A DNA stretch of 64,000 nucleotides. It comes from Aureibaculum luteum (GTDB taxonomy: Bacteria; Bacteroidota; Bacteroidia; Flavobacteriales; Flavobacteriaceae). The notes under the pieces were generated by a model. It saw nothing but the letters and a program-made list of their open reading frames with translations, made no database searches and was not told the origin of the DNA. Within the stretch, counting starts at the first letter, position 1; each line of letters starts with the position of its first letter. Shown here piece by piece: positions 52,598-61,519 of this stretch. The stretch spans positions 124,001 through 188,000 of the forward strand of contig NZ_QRGD01000008.1 in the NCBI RefSeq assembly GCF_003449015.1, in the 5' to 3' direction. Both the position numbers and the translations under genes were made by a program.

Positions 52598-52996
52598 ATG
52601 ATAAAAAAAACAGCAATACTATTTAGTGTATTTCTATATGCAATTGTAGTCCCTTTTCTGGACATCAGTGATACGCATATTTGGAATCCAGATTGGACAC
52701 CTCATGTTCGAATCCATGAAGTCTGGCAATTGATTACAAACTCAAGTATTGGAGCCTTATGCTTGTGGTTAGTTTGGTATAAGAAAGAGGTTAAATTAAG
52801 TGCTTTATTAAGCCTTATAGTTACCGGAGGGTTTTTATTAGCATTCCTATTAAAAGATGGTTATGGTGGTTCTATGAAATATTTAGATGGAAGTGAAAAG
52901 ACTATATTAGGAATTAATATTGGAGTTTTAGGCTTTGGAATAGCTTTCTTATTTTTAATTCTATCACTTGTGTTAACAAAAACTAAAAAAGACTAA
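52598..52996 (+). CDS. DUF6640 family membrane protein
   Basis: A 132-residue inner-membrane protein with four predicted membrane segments. The family signature is D-T-H-I-W-N-P-D-W-T-P-H-V-R-I-H near residues 25-40. Function is unknown. The gene follows the MEST-like hydrolase by about 100 bases and ends before a hairpin terminator at 53026-53048. Confidence 0.8.
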   Translation: MIKKTAILFSVFLYAIVVPFLDISDTHIWNPDWTPHVRIHEVWQLITNSSIGALCLWLVWYKKEVKLSALLSLIVTGGFLLAFLLKDGYGGSMKYLDGSEKTILGINIGVLGFGIAFLFLILSLVLTKTKKD

Positions 52997-53025
52997 ACAT
53001 AACGGATAAAATATTTTTTTGAACT

Positions 53026-53048
53026 GCCTTTCGATCGAAAGGTTTGTT
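53026..53048 (+). terminator. Hairpin terminator after the DUF6640 gene
   Basis: A perfect 16-bp palindrome (53026-53041, CCTTTC-GATC-GAAAGG) is followed by a T-rich stretch, 30 bases after the stop codon. Confidence 0.5.
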
Positions 53049-53082
53049 TTAGACAATCTCACCTACCAAAAACAACACAAAT

Positions 53083-53169
53083 ACATTCACTTAAGTTAAT
53101 AAGAAATACATTAAATGTAGCTAGGTTTGAAATTCATATACGAAGTGCATTTTACTAAAAATTAAATAG
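53083..53169 (+). repeat. Upstream repeat, copy A
   Basis: About 87 bp that match 59526-59612 at roughly three quarters of positions, including the identical start (ACATTCACTTAAGTTAATAA) and the shared GTGCATTTTA and AAAATTAAATA near the end. Both copies end about 30-100 bp before a gene for an exported protein. Confidence 0.6.
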
Positions 53170-53267
53170 CTATAAAAATAGTCGAATAAAAAAACTCCTT
53201 ACATACTAACGTTTACATTGCGTATTCATGTTAATGTATATACCAAAACATTTTAAAATTTTAAGCA

Positions 53268-54191
53268 ATGAGAAACTACAACTTAGTATTTTTGTACTTG
53301 TTTTTGCAATGGTTTTAAGCGCTTGCAATACAAAAAAATCAGAAAGCAAAAGACAATGAATCACCAATTACAAAAGAAATCTATTTTGGACAAAAACCAC
53401 CAGGTTTAATTCCAGAAGTTTTCGCTCCTGGAATTGTCTCCATCAATGGAAGGAATGCACATAGTATTTCAGTTTCTCCTGATTTAGACGAAGTATATTT
53501 TTCAGCACATATAAAAGATGAAGAATCATCATCTATCTATTTCTCAAAACTCGAAGACAAAAAATGGACAAATCCTAGAAAAGCAAATTTTACAAAAGGG
53601 AAAAAAGAAGCCGAAGTGTATCCATTTGTCAGTTTTAGCGATGACAAGATTTATTTTACGGCCGATACCTCAGATAATACAGATACTAAAATTTGGTATG
53701 TAAACCGTTTGATGGATTCCTGGAGTGATGCAATTCTGCTTGATTCACCTATAAATGATGATCAAGTGTTTTATTTGAATCAAGCTAAAAATGGAGATCT
53801 TTTTTATACCAATGTGTCAAATATAAAAATGAATCATGCACCCAGCATAAACGGGGAATATCCCGATGTAAAGGAAATTAAAATTGAATTTGGTCATCAC
53901 GGGTTTATTTCTCCATCTCAAGAGTATTTGCTGGTACAGAATCAAAACAACGAGAATGAAAAAAGAAATGATGCAGATATTTATGTCTGCTTTAAAGAAA
54001 AAGACGGGACATGGACAAATCCAATCAGCTTTGGAAATGAAGTAAATTCTAATTTTAACGAAAGGTGTCCAAGTATCACGCCAGATGGTGAATATTTATT
54101 TTTTAGTAGATCTAACGAAGCGGGTGAATTATCAAATTTCTATTGGGTAAGCACAGAAATTATTGATAAATTAAGACCAGTTAATTTTTAA
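53268..54191 (+). pseudogene. PD40/TolB-like lipoprotein gene with N-terminal frameshifts
   Basis: The downstream part (from about 53352) reads continuously to the stop at 54191 and has beta-propeller-type repeats, for example [24 protein letters not shown] and [12 protein letters not shown]. The signal region is broken: MRNYNLVFL starts at 53268 in the same frame but ends at a TAA (53316). The lipobox A-M-V-L-S-A-C is in a second frame (from about 53297), which itself ends at 53357. Two small indels, probably in a T-run and an A-run, would restore one lipoprotein of about 305 residues. It may be a pseudogene or the result of sequence errors. Confidence 0.75.
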
Positions 54192-54378
54192 CAAGTAACA
54201 ATAAATTTAGCACACAGAATTTTGCTACTAATCTAAAATACGTTTGATAACAAAGTGTGTATTTAAATACTGGTTCTAGGCGTCTTCGGAAAATTCCACG
54301 GATTTTCCTTAGGTTCGTTTTCTTTTATTAACTTAGTTCTTACTAATATAACGGGCCATATAAACACGATGGCTATAA

Positions 54379-54954
54379 TTGAAAAAAATACGATTGAGAA
54401 AATTTCTATCAAATATTTATAAAGTAAATAATGATCTTCTAGATGAGTATATTTCATATTGGTCCGAATACAAGATACCAAAAAAAACAATTATTACTGA
54501 ATCAGGGAAAACTGAACGCTATATATATTTTGTGAAAGAAGGTATTCAAAAATCATATTATTTAAATGATGGAAAACAACATATAATGTTCTTTGCTTAT
54601 AATCCTTCATTTAGCGGTGTTATGGAATCTTTCCTTACGCAAACACCTTCAAAATATTACCTTGAAACAATTACCGACAGTAAATTATTACGTTTATCAT
54701 ATGAAAAACATATACAATTAATAAAAGAAAATAGAGAACTTGAAACGCTATTTAGAAAAATAACAGAACAATTTTTATTAGGTATTATAGAGAGGCATCA
54801 TCAACTGATGGCTTTCAATACAGAAACTCGTTTTAAATATTTTATCCAGAGAAGCCCACACTTGTTAAATATGGTTTCTCAAAAAGATATTGCTTCTTAT
54901 TTACGAATTGACGCTACTAACTTCAGCAAATTAATCAATACAGTTAAAGTTTAA
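54379..54954 (+). CDS. Crp/Fnr-family transcriptional regulator
   Basis: A 191-residue regulator. A cyclic-nucleotide-type sensor fold covers about residues 20-130 (I-I-T-E-S-G-K-T-E-R-Y-I-Y-F-V-K-E-G), and a short C-terminal HTH includes V-S-Q-K-D-I-A-S-Y-L-R-I-D-A-T-N-F-S-K. This short form without a clear cAMP-binding R-S or phosphate cassette is common in Bacteroidota. The start appears to be the TTG at 54379, since a stop codon lies directly upstream in frame. It is 75 bases before the NTF2-like gene, a possible target or operon partner. Confidence 0.82.
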   Translation: MKKIRLRKFLSNIYKVNNDLLDEYISYWSEYKIPKKTIITESGKTERYIYFVKEGIQKSYYLNDGKQHIMFFAYNPSFSGVMESFLTQTPSKYYLETITDSKLLRLSYEKHIQLIKENRELETLFRKITEQFLLGIIERHHQLMAFNTETRFKYFIQRSPHLLNMVSQKDIASYLRIDATNFSKLINTVKV

Positions 54955-55029
54955 TAATCTTGGTTTTTACCAAGATTAGAATCCTATAGATTTCAGAAAT
55001 TTGTCTCATTCTAAATTAAAAAGATAATT

Positions 55030-55482
55030 ATGAGATTAATGAAATATGCATTTATAATCGGAATTACAATATGTTCAATTAATGGCTATGCACAACAAAA
55101 TCAAAGTAACACTATGACAAATCAAGAAATTGTAAAAAAATTTTTAAACGGATTTAATAATCCTGCACAGATTCAAGAATCTTTGGATTTACTAACAGAT
55201 GATTATAAATTTAAAAATCCTATGGTAGAACTAAATTCTAAAACTGAATTTATTGAATTAGCAAAACAAATTGGAGCCGTTATTACAGGGATAGAGATTA
55301 TTAATATTGCTGAAAATGGAAATTGGATAGCCGTTTTCTATGATTTTAAATCATCTATTGAAGGTCTAGAATCAAACACAGCGACGGAATGGTTTAGGGT
55401 TGAAGATGGTTTCATAAAAGAATCAAAGTTGATATACGACACTTCGGAATGGAGAAAGTTTTATGAAAAAATGAAGAAGTAG
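55030..55482 (+). CDS. Exported NTF2-like (SnoaL-like) protein
   Basis: A 150-residue protein with a signal peptide (YAFIIGITICSINGYAQ) and an NTF2-like cone fold recognised from the N-terminal helix I-V-K-K-F-L-N-G-F-N and the D-D-Y-K-F-K-N-P motif, then the W-F-R-V-E-D-G-F-I-K-E segment near the end. Such proteins range from isomerases and hydrolases to pure binding proteins, so no activity can be assigned. A group II intron relic begins 5 bases after the stop codon. Confidence 0.8.
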   Translation: MRLMKYAFIIGITICSINGYAQQNQSNTMTNQEIVKKFLNGFNNPAQIQESLDLLTDDYKFKNPMVELNSKTEFIELAKQIGAVITGIEIINIAENGNWIAVFYDFKSSIEGLESNTATEWFRVEDGFIKESKLIYDTSEWRKFYEKMKK

Positions 55483-55487
55483 ACAGG

Positions 55488-55629
55488 CGAGTAGGTAAAG
55501 GGGGATTTCACCCCTAAACCTCTCACAGTACATACGTGATGCCTCTAACTTATCAAGCCTGACGACTATAGGGCTGTTCTAAGCCAAAAAACCATATTGC
55601 CAATGTTCTAATAGGTTGGAAAAAGACCA
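55488..55629 (-). mobile_element. 3' relic of a group II intron
   Basis: The minus strand carries what remains of a group II intron. First comes the last 16 codons of a reverse transcriptase/maturase (55579-55629), read as W-S-F-S-N-L-L-E-H-W-Q-Y-G-F-L-A then TAG, matching the N-P-x-x-x-H-W-x-x-G end of these enzymes. A degenerate domain V arm with CACGTA-type sequence follows (near 55522-55545). Then comes a well-formed domain VI hairpin (55493-55521; GGGG and CCCC arms with GAAA-type loop and a likely bulged A), ending in CCTACTCG. The remainder of the intron and its protein is missing. The 3' junction is near 55488-55490. Confidence 0.8.
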
Positions 55630-55664
55630 TTATTAGCAAAATTTAATAGTCCAAAACCAAAACA

Positions 55665-56369
55665 CTAGAAATCTTTCAAGAACTCAATAACATCATCCTT
55701 ATAACTTGCACCAATAGGTATTTCTCTTTCACCGATTTCAACATCTACTTTAGTAAACGCTGTAACTTTATTTGTATTCACAATAAATGAGCGATGAATT
55801 CTTAAAAATTCTTTAGGTAATTTATGTTTAAAATTACTAATTGAATCCTTAGTAATAACACTTGAATCATTTAAATATACTTTAACGTAATCTTTTAAAC
55901 TTTCTACATAAAGTATTTCTTCGAAGTTTAGCTTAATAAATTTTTTATTAGAATTCACATACAAATAATCATGAACTTCAACTTCTTTTATTATAGATTC
56001 CGAAACTGTCATATTTACAAGATTCTTATATTTATTTAGAGCTTTTAAAAAACGAGGAAACGATATAGGTTTTAACAAATAATCAACAACATCCAACTCA
56101 TAACTCTCAGTAGCATAATTCCTGTACGCCGTCGTAAAAATAACTTTTGGCGGATTCTGCAAAGTTTTTAAAAAGTCTATTCCAGATAACAAAGGCATTT
56201 CTATATCTAAAAAAATAAGATCTATTTTAGTCGATTTTATCATGTCAAAAGCTGCTACTGGATTTTGAAAAGTCGCTACAATTTCAACACCAGGAATTTT
56301 ATCCAAATGTTTTTGTATCACCTGGAGAGCTAAAGGTTCATCATCTATAACTAAACATCTTATTTCCAT
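55665..56369 (-). CDS. LytTR-family response regulator
   Basis: A 234-residue two-component regulator. The receiver domain has the phosphoacceptor in L-I-F-L-D-I-E-M-P (Asp54), with D-D-E-P near the N-terminus, T at F-T-T-A-Y and K in L-L-K-P. The C-terminal LytTR DNA-binding domain is recognised from F-L-R-I-H-R-S-F-I-V-N and the I-P-I-G end. It lies 4 bases after the sensor kinase gene, with which it forms a pair. The target genes are unknown. The divergent LACTB-like gene at 57718 is a candidate. Confidence 0.92.
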   Translation of the reverse strand: MEIRCLVIDDEPLALQVIQKHLDKIPGVEIVATFQNPVAAFDMIKSTKIDLIFLDIEMPLLSGIDFLKTLQNPPKVIFTTAYRNYATESYELDVVDYLLKPISFPRFLKALNKYKNLVNMTVSESIIKEVEVHDYLYVNSNKKFIKLNFEEILYVESLKDYVKVYLNDSSVITKDSISNFKHKLPKEFLRIHRSFIVNTNKVTAFTKVDVEIGEREIPIGASYKDDVIEFLKDF

Positions 56370-56373
56370 ATTT

Positions 56374-57450
56374 TTATTTTAAATCCAAATATAATTTCAC
56401 TAGATAACTATCCAAAGAATCTTTTACTTCTAATTGATTCTTCTCTGGATAATTTAGTTCTAATTGTCTTTTAAGATTAACAGTTCCAATACCGGATTTA
56501 TTAGGGTCAATAGCATGTGCGTGAATCTTTGGTTTACTATTATAGACTTCAAAATTGAGTGCATTACTTACAACAGATAATTTTATATATATTTTCGCAG
56601 AATCAGGATTTCCACTTGATCCATGTTTAAATGCATTTTCAATAATTGGCAATAACACCAAGGGTGCAATTTTTGTATTCGAATTATCCACATGATGCTC
56701 AAAAACTAAATCTAGTTTATCACCATAACGCAATGATTCTAAATCGATAAATCCTTGTATCAATTTTATTTCACGATTAATTGATATAGTAGGCTCATCA
56801 CTTTGATACAAAATGAAGTCCAATAAAGCGGATAATTTTAACACAATTTCTGGTGCCAAATCGGATTTGATTAGGGTTAAAGCGTATAGATTATTGAGTG
56901 TGTTAAATAAGAAATGGGGTTGAATCTGTGCTTTCAAAAATTTAAGTTCATTTGTTGCTTTTTCTTTTTTCAAAATCTCTATTTGATGTTTTACCTCAAA
57001 TCTATTTTTTATCATTTTAACTATAAACATGATAAATGCATAAATATAAACTGAAGGAAAATAGATAGAAAATAAATATTTAGTATCTGATAAAATCTCT
57101 CTTAGAGATTCCTGTACGAAATCCTCTCTAACAAATGGCTCTGCCACATAGACAATACCCATTCTTCCTAAAGCAGAAAAGATAAATACACAAAAAATTA
57201 AAGATAAGAAAAATAACAAATATCTCTTCTTTAGAAGCAATTTCGGTATTTGATAATAATTTAAAATATAAGCTGCCATTATTTGAGCTGGCAGCATTGA
57301 AAGATAAATAATCGCGTATGTATTAAGTGAGCCTGGTCCAGAACTTTTTGCTATTGTAATGAAAATAAATAAAAGTGAAACCCAAAATAATAAATGATTA
57401 ATTGTTCTATTCCGAATGATTTCATCAATAATTGATTTATTACTTTTCAT
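56374..57450 (-). CDS. LytS-type sensor histidine kinase
   Basis: A 358-residue sensor. Four membrane helices cover about residues 15-150, with no large periplasmic domain. A short coiled coil leads to the His_kinase domain with Q-I-Q-P-H-F-L-F-N-T-L-N-N-L, where His is the phosphorylation site. The catalytic part contains the N-box I-I-E-N-A-F-K-H-G and a G-I-G-T-V-N-L-K-R-Q segment. It pairs with the LytTR regulator 4 bases downstream. The ATG at 57450 is chosen; a TTG three codons earlier is also possible. A TAnnTTTG-like box (TATCTTTG) lies at 57457-57464, which would give an almost leaderless transcript. Confidence 0.9.
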   Translation of the reverse strand: MKSNKSIIDEIIRNRTINHLLFWVSLLFIFITIAKSSGPGSLNTYAIIYLSMLPAQIMAAYILNYYQIPKLLLKKRYLLFFLSLIFCVFIFSALGRMGIVYVAEPFVREDFVQESLREILSDTKYLFSIYFPSVYIYAFIMFIVKMIKNRFEVKHQIEILKKEKATNELKFLKAQIQPHFLFNTLNNLYALTLIKSDLAPEIVLKLSALLDFILYQSDEPTISINREIKLIQGFIDLESLRYGDKLDLVFEHHVDNSNTKIAPLVLLPIIENAFKHGSSGNPDSAKIYIKLSVVSNALNFEVYNSKPKIHAHAIDPNKSGIGTVNLKRQLELNYPEKNQLEVKDSLDSYLVKLYLDLK

Positions 57451-57717
57451 AGAACACAAAGATATAGAATAAAATCAGGGAAACTCTTTAAATAGACCAA
57501 CACACGATAGCAACATACAGAATAGGATTCACTTCTGATTGATTTTATTTTTATAAGTAATATTATGTCCGTCATTTGATATCTTAAGTTCGTCTACTTT
57601 ATAAAAACAGTATATATCTATCTGATACTTTTGACTTGAATTTAAATTGAAACCTTCCCCACACAATAGATTCAGATTTATGTTTGTAAGAATGACATAG
57701 AATAAAATAAATGTATC

Positions 57718-58926
57718 ATGAAAAAAATAATAAAAATTTCAGTTCCCGTAGTTATAATACTCGTATTATGCTACCACTTATTTAAACCTATTATCATTCA
57801 TAATTTTGGAAAAGAAAAGCTAGAGGGTTTTAAGCACTTACAACTAAATATAAATCACAGTAATCAAATTAAAAAACAAGCTGACAGTTTATTATTATCA
57901 GAATTCAATAAACTTAAAACACCTGCTTTATCAGCTTCCATTGGATTAAATAATACTAATATCTGGTCTAATACCATTGGATATGCCGATGTTCAAAATA
58001 AAATTATTGCAGATTCACTTACTATATTCAGAATTGGCAGTACATCAAAGGCTTTAACATCTGTTGGTTTAGGCATTTTAATTCAGAATAAAAAACTTGA
58101 GACTCAGTCTTTAGTTGGAGACTACGTACCATATGCAAGTAATAAATTATCTAAATTAACATTACAGCAAATAGCTTCACATACATCAGGAATCAGAAAT
58201 TATGGAACTTGCTATTGTTTTCCTATTTGGGAATATTACGATAATCATGAATATACTTCAATTGAGGAAAGTGTGGCCGTTTTTAACAATGACGATTTGC
58301 TTTTTGAACCCAGTTCAAGCTTTAGCTACAGCTCATACAACTATACATTGTTGAGTGCAATGATGGAAACGGCTTCAGAAAAAAAGTTTTTACCCTTTAT
58401 GCAAGAGAACGTATTTCAACCTTTACAAATGACTCAGACCAAAGCTGACAGAAAGAATAATAACAGGAAGGATGTAGCAAAGTTTTACGAGATAGAAAAT
58501 GGAGAAATTAAAGAATCTTACGAGGTTAACAATAGTGTAAAATGGGCCGGAGGTGGATTTCTTTCAACGACAAACGATTTAGTAAAATTGGGGAATGCTG
58601 TTCTTAATTATAGAGTACTAGACTCATTAACTACCGTAAAATTGTTTGAGCCAGTAAGACTTCGTTCTGGTCAAATAAATGGTGATAATTATGGTATGGG
58701 CTGGAGAAACGATATGAAAAAAAACATCCATAAAGATGGACACGATGTGAACATTATTCATCACGGAGGAGTAGCAATGGGTTCAACAGCAATGTTGATT
58801 TTGGTGCCAGAATATAATTTAACAGTGGCTGTAACAATGAACAGAAATGCATCATCAAAAGAAACAAAAAACCTATTCTTTAGTCTACCTCATAAACTAG
58901 CTAGCTTATTTTTCAATTCAAATTAA
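57718..58926 (+). CDS. LACTB-like serine hydrolase (class C beta-lactamase fold)
   Basis: A 402-residue exported or membrane-anchored protein (N-terminal VVIILVLCYHLF). The nucleophile motif is S-T-S-K in R-I-G-S-T-S-K-A-L-T, the second motif Y-S-S-Y-N-Y replaces the usual YxN, and the third motif is H-H-G-G. The overall pattern, including S-H-T-S-G-I-R-N-Y, resembles LACTB, a class C fold with peptidase activity in animals. Here the substrate is unknown. It is divergent from the LytS gene. A possible -7 box (TATGTTTG) lies at 57679-57686. Confidence 0.8.
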   Translation: MKKIIKISVPVVIILVLCYHLFKPIIIHNFGKEKLEGFKHLQLNINHSNQIKKQADSLLLSEFNKLKTPALSASIGLNNTNIWSNTIGYADVQNKIIADSLTIFRIGSTSKALTSVGLGILIQNKKLETQSLVGDYVPYASNKLSKLTLQQIASHTSGIRNYGTCYCFPIWEYYDNHEYTSIEESVAVFNNDDLLFEPSSSFSYSSYNYTLLSAMMETASEKKFLPFMQENVFQPLQMTQTKADRKNNNRKDVAKFYEIENGEIKESYEVNNSVKWAGGGFLSTTNDLVKLGNAVLNYRVLDSLTTVKLFEPVRLRSGQINGDNYGMGWRNDMKKNIHKDGHDVNIIHHGGVAMGSTAMLILVPEYNLTVAVTMNRNASSKETKNLFFSLPHKLASLFFNSN

Positions 58927-59112
58927 TAAATTAAAAGGAAATCGTAAATAATTAAAAGAAGCATGAAAAAATATCTAAAATTTAAATTACTTAAAATAAT
59001 CGTTCATCAAGCCCTAAAGGGCACAATTTTGACAGTGAAAATTGGACAAACTTAAGTTCGGGAAAACGACTAGAAATATGCGGATATAAATAATTAATAC
59101 CGATTGTTTCTG

Positions 59113-59180
59113 AAAAACCTCTAGTTCAACGAAAACGTCCGATTTTTACAAATTTCTAACATGCCTAATAAGTAACTTTG
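59113..59180 (+). pseudogene. Relic of a second AraC-gene 3' end
   Basis: This stretch matches the last codons of the AraC gene and the bases after it (51511-51575). It includes a shared CCGATTTTTACAAATTTCT and TAACTTTG. In the corresponding frame it reads N-E-N-V-R-F-L-Q-I-S-N-M-P-N-K then stop, against N-E-N-D-R-F-L-Q-I-S-I-I-P-K-K in the intact gene. A TAG lies upstream in frame, so only the tail survives. Confidence 0.7.
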
Positions 59181-59525
59181 TTCTTGTTATTCTCCATTCT
59201 ATAGGTTTAAATAAACCCGAAGTTTAAAAGAGTAATAAGATTTTAAAGCATAGTACTAACGTAATTCTATTATGAGAAATAACGTAAATTACTTTGGATT
59301 TAAATTTTAAAAAAACCATTCATCTTTTTTCTTTTCAAAGACTATTGTGAGTGGTAAAAGGATATAAATATTTATTTAAATGATAGACATAGGACGGAAC
59401 TAATTGATTTAAAAAAATGTAACATTTTGATATTTCATGTATCTAAAAGGAAAAAATGTTTAAAACACTTTGCACATCAAAAAATGAAAAATCACCTTAC
59501 ATTTTACTATTCATTTGAGGAACCT

Positions 59526-59612
59526 ACATTCACTTAAGTTAATAAGAGATAAATTAATAGCACCTAAGTTTACAGCGTAATTACGCTGTGCATTTTATTT
59601 AAAAATTAAATA
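59526..59612 (+). repeat. Upstream repeat, copy B
   Basis: Counterpart of copy A at 53083-53169 (see there). It also contains a short perfect inverted repeat, CAGCGTAATTACGCTG (59573-59588), which copy A has lost. Confidence 0.6.
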
Positions 59613-59640
59613 ATCAAAATTCCCACAAAAAATTAGACAA

Positions 59641-60378
59641 ATGAAAAAAACGTTTTACATTCTACTATTTACTTTGAGTGTCTCTGTTAATGTATTTAGC
59701 CAGGAAACATTATTAAGTCCAATAAATAATCCAGCTATCAATAAACTAATTAAGTCCGAAACATCACAGATGGATTGGTTTATGTTTCAAGATACACTTA
59801 AAGTACAAATTGGAAAAGTACATACAGAAATCCAGAAGAAAAAAAAGAATATATATATTATAACAACAGTTGATATGGCACAGTCACCTACAAAATGGAT
59901 TGACAGTACGATTGTAGGAACACTCAACTTTGAGCCTAAATATCACTCCTCATACAATCAGCAAAGAGATATGGTATTAGAATTCGGAGAAAAAATTACT
60001 GGCTATTACTTGGATAAAAAAACAGAAACCAAAACCGAAATTTCTGAAGAAGTGGAGACCTCTTTTTTTGATAGTAATTTTTATCCTCAATTAATAAGAT
60101 TTCTTCCATTAATGAATGGATACTCAAAGACCATTTCAATTTTTGACTATAATCCTACAGCCGAAATAGGAGTAATTACTGCAACCATTAAAAATGCAGA
60201 AGAAATAACTATTAATTTTAATGGGAAGGAGAGATCTGTTTGGAAAGTAGAAACTACAGATGATATTTCAAATAATACTGCTGTAAGCACCTATTATATA
60301 GACACATCAACAAGAAAAATACTGAAACAAGAAATTGACTTTGGAGGTAGAAAGATGCTAATGGAATTGGTGGAATAA
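59641..60378 (+). CDS. Exported DUF3108-like protein
   Basis: A 245-residue protein with a signal peptide (TFYILLFTLSVSVNVFSQ) and a single beta-rich domain. The C-terminal pattern W-K-V-E-T-T-D-D and T-Y-Y-I-D-T-S-T-R-K-I-L-K-Q resembles DUF3108, a periplasmic fold of unknown role. It is 22 bases upstream of the exported HIT protein and may be co-transcribed with it. The assignment to DUF3108 is tentative. Confidence 0.6.
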   Translation: MKKTFYILLFTLSVSVNVFSQETLLSPINNPAINKLIKSETSQMDWFMFQDTLKVQIGKVHTEIQKKKKNIYIITTVDMAQSPTKWIDSTIVGTLNFEPKYHSSYNQQRDMVLEFGEKITGYYLDKKTETKTEISEEVETSFFDSNFYPQLIRFLPLMNGYSKTISIFDYNPTAEIGVITATIKNAEEITINFNGKERSVWKVETTDDISNNTAVSTYYIDTSTRKILKQEIDFGGRKMLMELVE

Positions 60379-60400
60379 TGAACAAAAATTAAACTAAGCA

Positions 60401-60868
60401 ATGAAAAAAAACATAATGAAAAATTCAACTTTTTTCTTCACGCTCTTATTATTAACCACTTCAATTTGTTCAAGTCAGAGTTTAGAATATCAAAAAAAGA
60501 AAACGAAAAAAACTAAAAAGAGTTCTGTATTTACAAAAATAATTAATGGAGATATTAAGGCTACCATTGTGTATGAAGATGATGATATTATTGCCTTTGT
60601 TCCTCTTCGACTTCAAGCACCAGTGCATTTATTAATTGTTCCTAAAAAGGAAATTCACACAATTAATGAAGTATCCGAAGAAGACACGCTACTATTAGGC
60701 AAACTATTTTTAGTGGCTAAAAAACTAGCCAAAGAACAAGGTGTTTCTGAAACTGGTTATAGGCTTTCCATAAATATAAATGAAGATGCAGGACAGTCTG
60801 TCTTTCATTTGCACATGCATTTGTTAGGCGGTAAAAAATTAGGGCCTATGGTTGCACAAGAAGAATAA
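60401..60868 (+). CDS. Exported HIT-family (HINT-like) protein
   Basis: A 155-residue protein with the histidine triad H-L-H-M-H-L-L-G-G (about residues 136-144) and the N-terminal F-T-K-I-I-N-G-D-I-K-A-T-I-V-Y-E-D-D typical of HINT nucleotide hydrolases. Unlike normal HINT proteins, it has a signal peptide (FFFTLLLLTTSICSSQ) and a lysine-rich linker before the domain, so the enzyme should act outside the cytoplasm. Substrates of HINT proteins are nucleoside phosphoramidates and acyl-adenylates. The start is ATG 60401; an internal ATG 15 bases later would also retain the signal peptide. Confidence 0.85.
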   Translation: MKKNIMKNSTFFFTLLLLTTSICSSQSLEYQKKKTKKTKKSSVFTKIINGDIKATIVYEDDDIIAFVPLRLQAPVHLLIVPKKEIHTINEVSEEDTLLLGKLFLVAKKLAKEQGVSETGYRLSININEDAGQSVFHLHMHLLGGKKLGPMVAQEE

Positions 60869-60903
60869 ATTCTTGATAAAAAAATAAAAATAAATAAACA
60901 GTT

Positions 60904-61329
60904 ATGATTAAAAAACGATTATTAGCAATTATCACATTAGTATGTTTAACAATTTCTTGTTCTTCGGATGATGACCCAAGAGATAATTATCCTCAAAATA
61001 AGGATATTACTTTTTCTATAACATCATCAGATGATAATCGTTTGTCCGAAATAGAATACACTATTGAAGGTGATGGAGTAAATATATTAGAGGCATCATA
61101 TAGTGAATCACATTTACCTAATGCGAAAAGTTATTTATCTCAATCCATTCCTTATTCTACAAGTTTAGGTATTCATTACAAAGATAACTCGGGGGGAGGA
61201 GTTGGAATTCCTTTTAATCCATACGTCATTAAGCTGGAAATAAAGGTTGATTCTAAAGTTGTTGCAGAAAAAGAAACTACAATTAATGAATCGGGAACTG
61301 TTGAATTTTTAAATTTTATATTTTATTAA
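60904..61329 (+). CDS. Small surface-type lipoprotein
   Basis: A 141-residue predicted lipoprotein. The signal segment ends in L-T-I-S-C, followed by S-S-D-D-D-P. Acidic residues right after the cysteine resemble the lipoprotein export signal of Bacteroidota surface lipoproteins. The mature part is beta-rich with repeated Ser and Asp. No family is recognised. It lies 35 bases after the exported HIT gene and ends before a terminator at 61379-61403. Confidence 0.65.
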   Translation: MIKKRLLAIITLVCLTISCSSDDDPRDNYPQNKDITFSITSSDDNRLSEIEYTIEGDGVNILEASYSESHLPNAKSYLSQSIPYSTSLGIHYKDNSGGGVGIPFNPYVIKLEIKVDSKVVAEKETTINESGTVEFLNFIFY

Positions 61330-61378
61330 AACCAAACTTAAACCACGCGTAGTTTTTTTTTATGATAATCAGCAACTT

Positions 61379-61403
61379 AAAAAAGTCCGATAGGACTTTT
61401 TTT
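61379..61403. terminator. Bidirectional hairpin terminator
   Basis: AAAAGTCC and GGACTTTT (61381-61388, 61393-61400) form an 8-bp stem with loop GATA, A-rich on one side and T-rich on the other. Confidence 0.75.
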
Positions 61404-61519
61404 GGCTTATGTTTTATTTACTAACTTGAGTACTTAGCCATAAAACAAACCGTATGCGAATACATTGCCAAATATAGAACAAAGGAAATTTTATGTCATT
61501 TCAAATAAAATAAAAAAGA

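Larger units (their letters stand above)
58927..59640. other. Gap with duplicated fragments
   Basis: 714 bases without an intact gene. It contains the duplicated AraC tail (59113-59180) and repeat copy B (59526-59612). The rest has no recognisable coding or RNA signal. Confidence 0.55.

Noticed and set aside
54263-54490. Minus-strand membrane-like frame antisense to the Crp/Fnr gene start
   Set aside because: It has a plausible helix and charged tail but overlaps the well-supported regulator gene and shows no family resemblance. A decayed older gene is possible.
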